A stretch of DNA of 11,961 nucleotides, from assembly GCA_007120055.1 (NCBI GenBank), contig SKOL01000336.1:1-11961 (forward strand). Reading direction: 5' to 3'. How positions within the stretch are numbered: the first letter of the stretch is position 1; every line of letters begins with the position of its first letter. Source of the stretch: Anaerobacillus sp. GTDB lineage: Bacteria > Bacillota > Bacilli > Bacillales_H > Anaerobacillaceae. Of this stretch, positions 6,767 through 11,961 are shown piece by piece. Made by a program: the position numbers and the translations under genes. The notes under the pieces are model-generated. The model was not told where the DNA came from, searched no databases, and was given only the letters and a program-made list of their open reading frames with translations.

Positions 6767-8833
6767 TCAGATAGGTTCCTCACAAGGGCCAATAAAAGTA
6801 ATCGGGTTCATTGTAGCTGTAAAGCTCGTATCAAATGAATTTCCCATTAAATCCTGAGCAAAAATTGTCCATGTGCCAACATTTGCTGGTAAAACTGTTA
6901 CTTCAATTAATACTTCAAATACTCCGCTGAAAAGATTTCCAGATGCCATCGCCGTTCCATGGACTCTAGCTGTATTACTGTCCGTACAAAAGATGTGCAC
7001 CCTTCTACCTTGAATGAAGTTTATGGTCGTACCGTCAGATCCAAAGGTAATATTAAAATTATCAACAGCTGGATTGCAGCCTGGTCCAGCAATGAAACAT
7101 TGGACCGATGTCACATTAATCGTCCCTGCTAAAGTTAATGGGATACCTTGCTCGGTTATATTTACTATTGCTGGGGCTCTGTTTCCTGATACTCCTATAC
7201 GAAACTTGCAAGGACACTCAACAGGAAGACATTCCACATGGCTACCTACATGGACAAACACTGTTTGGCCGTTGACAGTTGTTGTAGCACTAATGAGTAC
7301 TGATTCGAAAGGTGTGTTTTCCGGAATGGATACAGTGATTGAAAAATTACCGTTAACATCAGATATGGCGGGAACAGGGCTGAATGTCGCAATATCTGGA
7401 AAACTACTAAATGAGATTTCCGCCCCGTCTACAGGAATTCCACCACAACTAATGTTGCCGGTTATGTCTGCTTCACAATCGATATTAACGGGAACTTCCA
7501 AGGTTAGTTCACAAGCATCGAGAGGACACTCCACATTCACATCAACGGTCTCAGAAATTATTTGTCCTTCAACATCTGTTGTTGCAGTTATCGTTATCAT
7601 TTGTGATGGAGTTCCGGGAGCGACCGTTACGCCTAAGAAAAAGTTTCCGTCAGACCCTGTCGTAATTGGATTATGCGCAAATATTACTACATCGGGATCA
7701 CTGGTTAACATTACAACCGCTCCCTCAATGACCCTTTCGCCGCGCATGACTCGTCCCGCTACAAAACCATCACATTCTATCGTGTCCGCTGCAAATAATT
7801 CAATAATGTAAGGCTCATCAGGACATTCAACAATCGTTTCAAGTGAGTCTGATAACGTGAGGCCACTAACTTCGGTGACTGCTGTAATCGTAACAGGTGT
7901 TGGCGGTGTACCAGGAGAAATAGTTACGATTGTATCAAAGTGTCCATTTGGATCTGTTAAGGAAGGATTAGGTGAGAATGTGATGATGTCTGGTTCTGCG
8001 CTGTAAAAAACTTCTGCTCCGGCGACAGGTATGTCTCCACAAAGCACTTGCCCTTGAAGATCTGCTTCACATACATAGGCAGCATGCACAAATAAATGGG
8101 CAGCGCACGGCGGTACATCACATTTTATCGTTAAGTCATTAATATTTAAATTCAATTGAAATGAGCTTTGACGAACAATCCAATCATATACCTTTTCAAC
8201 GGATAGACAAGCTAGTTCTTGCTGAGAATGAAAGAGTCTTGGAACGGAATAATCGTCTAGAACTTCTACATCTTGTTCCTTATCCTCTATTATTTCCTGG
8301 CTACTATTAGCTGGGAAGATAGCAGAAAAATCATTTGGAAGAGTCATTTTGCTCCTGACTGGAACTGCTTCTGAACGCGGGTTACAAAAACTTCCGTCAA
8401 TTGCGATTATAACGCCTCTGTTCATTTCAATACTTTGGCATATATCAAAAAATAAGTCCACAGATGTAACTAACCCGTCTTTGCAGTTCAAAATTGCATC
8501 ACATTCAAAGTTGGTTACATCACATTTTAAGTCAGTTCCATCCGGTGCACAAAGTATAACAGTTTCAATAAAATTAAATGGAAAAGGATCACTTAGGCAA
8601 AAAGTTTCTGGTCCGACTATTTTAATAACGACAAAACCTTTTTTACGAAATTTCACCTTTTGCAGTGTAATTGGGTCTCCGTTTGGCAAACTAGTATTGA
8701 CGTTTTTCCGCCCGTCCGACTGGGGGATTTCCTGGCAGACAATCGATCCTGGCAATAATGGATTTAAAGGAACGCCGTCTTCATCCGTTAAAAAGCAAGT
8801 TACACTAAGAATGTCACATAGGTTGATGGACAA
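6767..8833 (-). CDS. Cysteine-rich surface-type protein with three Ig-like repeats
   Basis: The 688-residue product starts at TTG 8833 behind AAAGGAG. It has 28 cysteines by hand count and no signal peptide or transmembrane helix. Residues 1-165 form a Cys-patterned region (Cys at 6, 13, 33, 79, 95, 104, 111, 117, 132, 150) and contain LCAPDGT (94-100). CLSVEKVYDWIVRQ (209-222) resembles, from memory, motifs of Bacillaceae spore-surface proteins. Three repeats of about 83 residues (255-337, 353-436, 453-535) follow, spaced about 100 apart. Each opens with a Cys-acidic pair, contains a D-x-x-G-x-F turn and an ITA/ISA strand, and ends VEC, like invasin-type (Big_1) Ig domains. A further beta domain fills 540-688. 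A good sigma-K promoter lies just upstream. A disulfide-linked exosporium or coat protein made in the mother cell is the best reading; no enzymatic motif is seen. Confidence 0.8.
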   Translation of the reverse strand: MSINLCDILSVTCFLTDEDGVPLNPLLPGSIVCQEIPQSDGRKNVNTSLPNGDPITLQKVKFRKKGFVVIKIVGPETFCLSDPFPFNFIETVILCAPDGTDLKCDVTNFECDAILNCKDGLVTSVDLFFDICQSIEMNRGVIIAIDGSFCNPRSEAVPVRSKMTLPNDFSAIFPANSSQEIIEDKEQDVEVLDDYSVPRLFHSQQELACLSVEKVYDWIVRQSSFQLNLNINDLTIKCDVPPCAAHLFVHAAYVCEADLQGQVLCGDIPVAGAEVFYSAEPDIITFSPNPSLTDPNGHFDTIVTISPGTPPTPVTITAVTEVSGLTLSDSLETIVECPDEPYIIELFAADTIECDGFVAGRVMRGERVIEGAVVMLTSDPDVVIFAHNPITTGSDGNFFLGVTVAPGTPSQMITITATTDVEGQIISETVDVNVECPLDACELTLEVPVNIDCEADITGNISCGGIPVDGAEISFSSFPDIATFSPVPAISDVNGNFSITVSIPENTPFESVLISATTTVNGQTVFVHVGSHVECLPVECPCKFRIGVSGNRAPAIVNITEQGIPLTLAGTINVTSVQCFIAGPGCNPAVDNFNITFGSDGTTINFIQGRRVHIFCTDSNTARVHGTAMASGNLFSGVFEVLIEVTVLPANVGTWTIFAQDLMGNSFDTSFTATMNPITFIGPCEEPI

Positions 8834-8840
8834 AGTATCA

Positions 8841-8847
8841 CTCCTTT
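8841..8847 (-). promoter_or_regulatory. Ribosome binding site that fixes the TTG start of the 688-aa gene
   Basis: On the minus strand AAAGGAG ends seven bases before TTG 8833. The next residues (SINLCDIL) read directly into the Cys-patterned domain. Confidence 0.75.
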
Positions 8848-8880
8848 ATCAATAATTTAGCAATTTACAATATCACAAAA

Positions 8881-8910
8881 TATTATATGTTTTTTTAAAT
8901 TTAACCGTGT
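8881..8910 (-). promoter_or_regulatory. Probable sigma-K promoter of the 688-aa gene
   Basis: On the minus strand CATATAATA (8889-8881) matches the sigma-K -10 consensus CATAnnnTA in full. ACAC (8910-8907) supplies the -35 AC pair 17 bases upstream. The -10 lies about 50 bases before the TTG start, a normal distance. This is the best direct hint in the window that these genes are expressed in the sporulating mother cell. Confidence 0.6.
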
Positions 8911-8956
8911 GCAATAATTGAATTATCGCTTTTTTGCCTTTCATTTGTACATAAGT

Positions 8957-8990
8957 TAAGGGGGTATACAATGCGTTGGATACCCCCTTA
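8957..8990. repeat. Strong interrupted palindrome, function unknown
   Basis: An 11-bp perfect inverted repeat (TAAGGGGGTAT / ATACCCCCTTA) continues, after one a/g mismatch, with three more pairs (CAA/TTG) around a TGCG loop. Neither side has a proper T-run. It could end transcripts of the 416-aa gene, protect a 3' end, or act as an operator upstream of the sigma-K-like promoter at 8881-8910. Confidence 0.6.
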
Positions 8991-9113
8991 CGGTGTCAAG
9001 GAATTTCGTTCTCTTAACGTCCATCTGGCATCTAGACTGTAGCTTTCAAAAATCATTCAATTTGGTATAGAGTATATCATTCTAGTTTCCTAGTCTATTG
9101 GAGCCGTGTGATA

Positions 9114-9139
9114 ACAAGGTGTGCTGAAACAGCCCTTGT
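9114..9139 (-). repeat. Bulged hairpin downstream of the 416-aa gene
   Basis: ACAAGG (9114-9119) pairs with CCTTGT (9134-9139), and an inner GCTG/CAGC stem closes an AAA loop, with a three-base bulge between the two stems. On the minus strand it is followed by TATCACACGG, so it lacks a classical T-run and is only a weak terminator candidate. Confidence 0.3.
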
Positions 9140-9222
9140 CCCCTCAGCTCTAGGAGTAATGATTAGTGCTCAGGGATTGCCCGCAGGATTTCGTACAGCT
9201 ATATTTAGAGTGGTTTATACAA

Positions 9223-10473
9223 TTATGCAAGACTAAACAAAACTGTTTTGGTTCCGACTAATGTTGAAACACTATTGACAAAGTAGAAGTTAGACGCAGT
9301 ATCCAATATGAGAGGTCCAGTCCACGTAATCGTGTCGAACTGGCTGCTAAAAATACCTATTGGAGGTACTTCCACTAATGTGGTAGTGATCGTCACATCT
9401 CCACGAAACCAGGTATTCGTCACATTTGAATATACAGCTACATTTATTGTTCCATCTACTCGAGTATCGACCATACGCTGTATCCTTAAGCCAGGTTTGG
9501 TCAAATTATTAATTCGACTGTTGAAGATATAGGTGTTAATCGTACCTTGATGTGGATCTACTGGATCTGGAATAATACTTCCAACAACTCTCGCGTTTAG
9601 AAGCTGAAATTCAATTGTTGTAAAAGGATCAATTGGATCGAGGTTTTGGAAGCTTATATCCCCGCTAATGATCGCCCCGTTCGTATAATTGGTATGGGCG
9701 CTCACAGATGTCCCGTTATCAAACGTCCCAATCACCGTTACCGGGCGTGCAATAAATTCAGGCCCCTGAGATTGGTAGATGTTTTCTTCAGCATTACTTG
9801 TTTGAATCGTGATATTTCTAGGAATGGATGATCCAAAATTAGCGAGATCTGCGTTGCCGAGTACCCATGGTCCTAAACCTAACAGTTGTACATGTCTAGC
9901 AGGTGGAATAACAATATCCTCGTTAAACACTGAGTTTGCTGCGATAAGAATGATCAAACGGGCTCTCATACCAAAGGTGGTAGCTAACGGATTGTTGGTT
10001 GCAGCGTCAATGGCGGCCTGCAAGGAGTTAAACGGATCTGAAGGCGTTCCATCTCCTGGACCGGGCGCACCAGAATCAGCCCATATGATCGTTTCTTCTC
10101 CCCATATAAAAGCACCATCTCCTTCTCCTAAAAGTTCAGAAGATACAAGACGATGGGCCGTCACCAACTGTCCTGCGGCATTTTTACCCCACACGGATAT
10201 ATCAGTGTCAGCTTCTGCATCACCTCCTGTAATAAAGACAAACTCAAGTGCATTAATGTTTGCAAAATAAGTTTTAGTAACTACCTGGTTTGGAGCTACT
10301 GAAAACAGTTCAAGTACGTATAAAGTTCTAGAACCATCTAATGCAAAACCCTGAATAGTTACAGTAGAAGAATTAACAGAACTTTTATTATCTATTTTTA
10401 CGGTAACCTGCGTGCTAGGCCTTATCCCGCTAACAGGATTGTTTTCAATTGGTCCGGTTGATAAAATGCTCAT
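9223..10473 (-). CDS. Modular protein: shared N-terminal module plus probable beta-helix passenger
   Basis: The 416-residue product carries the shared module at 1-115 (start MSILSTGPIENNPV, end GQLVTAHRLVSSELL), about two thirds identical by eye to the 117-aa neighbour. A short acidic/glycine linker (116-125) leads to WADSGAPGPGDGTPSDPFNS (131-150) and LQAAIDAA, a pattern typical of the start of pectate-lyase-like right-handed beta-helix domains. The rest is short, Val/Ile/Asn/Thr-rich strands (for example residues near AIISGDISFQN), consistent with parallel beta-helix coils. No catalytic residues can be assigned. There is no cysteine, signal peptide or membrane helix. The ATG has AAAGGAG just upstream, and the 117-aa gene ends 60 bases before it, so the two are probably co-transcribed. 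A spore-surface filament, spike or glycan-binding role is inference from architecture and context. Confidence 0.8.
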   Translation of the reverse strand: MSILSTGPIENNPVSGIRPSTQVTVKIDNKSSVNSSTVTIQGFALDGSRTLYVLELFSVAPNQVVTKTYFANINALEFVFITGGDAEADTDISVWGKNAAGQLVTAHRLVSSELLGEGDGAFIWGEETIIWADSGAPGPGDGTPSDPFNSLQAAIDAATNNPLATTFGMRARLIILIAANSVFNEDIVIPPARHVQLLGLGPWVLGNADLANFGSSIPRNITIQTSNAEENIYQSQGPEFIARPVTVIGTFDNGTSVSAHTNYTNGAIISGDISFQNLDPIDPFTTIEFQLLNARVVGSIIPDPVDPHQGTINTYIFNSRINNLTKPGLRIQRMVDTRVDGTINVAVYSNVTNTWFRGDVTITTTLVEVPPIGIFSSQFDTITWTGPLILDTASNFYFVNSVSTLVGTKTVLFSLA

Positions 10474-10533
10474 TTAATGATTCTCCTTTTCTTTAAAGTT
10501 AAATAGTGAAAAATACACACTCTTCTTATTCAC

Positions 10534-10887
10534 TCATGCTCTTAAAGATTCAGACGATACAAGGCGATGGACCGTTACCAGTTGACCAACAGCATTTTTC
10601 CCCCATATTGAAATGTCAGTTTCATTTGCTGCACTTCCACCTGTTGTAAAATCGAACGCAAAAGCATTTAAGTCAGCAAAATAAGTCCTAGTAATCACTT
10701 GATTAGAGCCAATTGCGAATAATTCACTAACATACAAATTCCGTGAACCATTTAATACATATCCTTGGATTAATATATTAGAAGAATTGACGGGATCTCG
10801 GTTAACAATTTTAACAGCTATCTGCTTGGTGGGCCTAATCCCACCAACAGGATTGTTTTCAATAGGCCCTGTTGATAAAATAGACAT
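10534..10887 (-). CDS. Stand-alone copy of the shared N-terminal module
   Basis: The 117-residue product consists only of the module that forms the N-termini of the 416-aa and 352-aa proteins, ending two residues after the SSE that marks the module boundary. The conserved core includes MSILSTGPIENNPV, TYFADLNAFAF, DISIWGKNAVGQLVT and HRLVSSE. Clean termination exactly at the boundary suggests a self-folding domain. The ATG is preceded by AAGGGGGA. The 416-aa gene follows after 60 bases and is probably in the same transcript. No cysteine, signal peptide or membrane segment is present. I do not recognise an established function for this module; a self-assembling or anchoring subunit of a surface layer is one hypothesis. 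I found no spaced sigma-K promoter match upstream. Confidence 0.8.
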   Translation of the reverse strand: MSILSTGPIENNPVGGIRPTKQIAVKIVNRDPVNSSNILIQGYVLNGSRNLYVSELFAIGSNQVITRTYFADLNAFAFDFTTGGSAANETDISIWGKNAVGQLVTVHRLVSSESLRA

Positions 10888-11001
10888 TGAATTGGTTCCC
10901 CCTTACTTTTGGAAGATAGTATATTCTATTCTTTTTTTTGATTAATGTCTGGACAAACACCATAACATTTATAAATATAGTGAAAAATGGAAAATTGAGG
11001 G

Positions 11002-11110
11002 GGGACAAAAGGTGTCAGACACCAACAAAATTCACAATATATAGATTTATCCACTCGGATATCATCTGTATATTGTCACTGTTGGTGGGTGACACCCTTT
11101 GTTTTGTCCC
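11002..11110. repeat. Long imperfect palindrome with GGTGTCA-type arms (REP/MITE-like)
   Basis: The left arm (11002-11041) and right arm (11069-11110) are imperfect inverted copies. GGGACAAAA pairs with TTTTGTCCC, GGTGTCA with TGACACC, ACCAACA with TGTTGGT, and CAATATA with TATATTG, around a loop of about 27 bases. The core GGTGTCAGACACC is itself a small palindrome. Sequences like GGGACAAAAGGTGTCAGACACC recur in Bacillaceae genomes as far as I recall; this was not searched. It begins 17 bases after the sulfotransferase stop codon and lies upstream of the 117-aa gene, where it could end or weaken read-through transcription. Confidence 0.7.
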
Positions 11111-11127
11111 AACCTCACACAATTCAT

Positions 11128-11904
11128 TTACCATCTATCATCTTTTTCATAACCTTGTTGTATTAGTATATCCCCCGCTACATGTTTAAAAGCCTGTTTA
11201 ATATCTTCATCAAACTCCTCTCTCCAATTCCCGATCTGACCTTTACGAAATGTTGGGGATTTGCCTGGATTTATACTTCTTTCCATTTCTTTAATCGTAT
11301 TTGCTATTGGAGTAGATGGTTGGAGATCTTTCCATAGATAATTTGCTATTTTACTTATCGCATTTCTTCTAGAATTTTGTGATATCATTAGCTCCTCATA
11401 AGTTACGGTTAATGTATCAGGATCCTCCAACCATCCTTTAAACTCGTTAAAATATTGATTAATATTAGGATAATTATATTCATCCATCCCTTTAATAAGC
11501 GCCATATAGCGTTCCTTACGAGTTGTTGATGCTCTTTTGAAATATCCATACAGCGGGTGATTAGGAAGATGTGCCAAGATATAATAATGTAAAGAAACGA
11601 TCACATCACGTAAGTCACGACTGATAAATATATGTTTCATTCCTAATCTTTGAAGCATATTTGCCCATTTTTGAGAATAATAAATATGCCCGACTAAAAA
11701 CTCGTTCGGTTTTAGCTGCCTTAACTTATTAAAATGATCTTTGTGATGTTCTATTCTCCCCTCATAAAGGACTAAATCTGTATTTTTATGTTTTATATGT
11801 GGCATACCGAAAATGATTTGTCTCAATAAGTGGGTACCACTTTTAGGAATTGAACTAATAAAAAAGGGTGGTAAACGGTCAACGTTTTTTACAGTAGATT
11901 TCAT
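11128..11904 (-). CDS. PAPS-dependent sulfotransferase
   Basis: The 258-residue product belongs to the Sulfotransfer_1 type, which moves the sulfuryl group of PAPS to a hydroxyl or amine of an acceptor. All cofactor motifs are visible: the 5'-phosphosulfate loop PKSGT (20-24), the 3'-phosphate motif SRDLRDVIVS (95-104), and the C-terminal RKGQIGNW (220-227) that resembles the family's RKGxxGdWK signature. His73 in VGHI is a candidate catalytic base. There is no signal peptide or membrane anchor, so it acts in the cytosol, which would be the mother cell if the gene is sporulation-specific. AAGGAGA precedes the ATG. The acceptor is unknown; glycan or protein components of the spore surface are inferred from the CgeB-like enzyme and the modular proteins nearby. 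Its donor would be supplied by sat and cysC in the same window. Confidence 0.9.
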   Translation of the reverse strand: MKSTVKNVDRLPPFFISSIPKSGTHLLRQIIFGMPHIKHKNTDLVLYEGRIEHHKDHFNKLRQLKPNEFLVGHIYYSQKWANMLQRLGMKHIFISRDLRDVIVSLHYYILAHLPNHPLYGYFKRASTTRKERYMALIKGMDEYNYPNINQYFNEFKGWLEDPDTLTVTYEELMISQNSRRNAISKIANYLWKDLQPSTPIANTIKEMERSINPGKSPTFRKGQIGNWREEFDEDIKQAFKHVAGDILIQQGYEKDDRW

Positions 11905-11935
11905 TATCTATCTCCTTCATGTAAATGTACTTTAA

Positions 11936-11961
11936 GAGGATGTTCAAAAAGTCCGGTAATC
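11936..11961. mobile_element. Possible terminal repeat of an insertion sequence or MITE, cut by the window edge
   Basis: GAGGATGTTCAAAAAGTCCG resembles, from memory, the end sequences of Bacillaceae insertion sequences and small repeats that begin GAGG-TGTTCAAAAAGTC. Only 26 bases are visible and no transposase can be seen. It lies 31 bases upstream of the sulfotransferase start, so it could carry or replace the promoter of that gene. Confidence 0.3.

Larger units (their letters stand above)
8834..9222. other. 389-base intergenic region with promoter and hairpins
   Basis: Between the 416-aa and 688-aa genes lie the ribosome binding site and sigma-K-like promoter of the 688-aa gene, a strong hairpin (8957-8990) and a weaker one (9114-9139). 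No gene with credible support is visible. A 23-codon plus-strand frame at 8971-9042 is discussed as a finding only. Confidence 0.6.

Noticed and set aside
7014..7811. 265-codon plus-strand open frame
   Set aside because: It lies wholly antisense inside the 688-aa gene, has no ribosome binding site, and its translation is low-complexity Ser/Thr/Pro text mirroring the Ig-like repeats.
8349..8855. 168-codon plus-strand open frame
   Set aside because: It is antisense to the N-terminal coding region of the 688-aa gene and runs over that gene's start and ribosome binding site; no domain is recognisable.
9809..10270. 153-codon plus-strand open frame
   Set aside because: It is antisense to the 416-aa module protein and shows no start signal or family motif.
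10917..10925. Sigma-K -10-like AATATACTA (minus strand) before the 117-aa gene
   Set aside because: The first base deviates from the consensus and the nearest AC pair is 21 bases upstream, outside the usual 16-17.
10938..11189. 83-codon plus-strand open frame
   Set aside because: It spans the palindromic repeat and the 3' end of the sulfotransferase gene on the opposite strand, with no ribosome binding site.
1..11961. CRISPR array, tRNA or rRNA genes, prophage functions
   Set aside because: No regularly spaced direct repeats, no cloverleaf-like or rRNA sequence and no phage structural or replication genes were seen. The beta-helix passenger recalls tailspike proteins, but nothing else phage-like accompanies it.

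Overview
The window looks like a chromosomal segment of an endospore-forming Bacillaceae bacterium. The DNA is AT-rich, ribosome binding sites are of the AGGAGG type, TTG starts are used, there is a CgeB-type spore maturation glycosyltransferase, and at least one intergenic region carries a good match to the mother-cell sigma-K promoter consensus. The genus cannot be fixed from this sequence.

Left half, plus strand (3-4901). The Cys/Pro-rich tail of an upstream gene ends at a strong terminator. A CgeB-like glycosyltransferase follows, with its own terminator. Next comes a tight three-gene operon: an SLC13-type permease carrying two TrkA-C domains (probable sulfate importer), adenylylsulfate kinase (cysC) and ATP sulfurylase (sat). 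Together these would import sulfate and turn it into PAPS. No PAPS reductase (cysH), sulfite reductase or siroheme gene is present in the window.

Convergence zone (4902-5231). This gene-free stretch has GC-rich repeats, including an element with a perfect 20-bp stem.

Right half, minus strand (11904 down to 5232). In transcription order it holds a PAPS-dependent sulfotransferase, a palindromic repeat, and two proteins (117 and 416 aa) that share a ~115-residue N-terminal module. Then come a 688-aa cysteine-rich protein with three Ig-like repeats and a third protein with the same N-terminal module (352 aa). In the two longer module proteins the module is joined to different passengers: a probable beta-helix (416 aa) and a probable ConA/LamG-like jelly roll (352 aa). 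The 117-aa protein is the module alone.

Main inference: this may be a spore-surface locus in which a glycosyltransferase builds a glycan, the permease-CysC-Sat operon supplies PAPS, and the sulfotransferase sulfates the glycan or a surface protein, with the modular proteins and the Ig-like protein as structural components. The enzyme identities rest on clear motifs. The link to the spore surface and to sulfation of these particular proteins is inferred from context and is not proven by the sequence.
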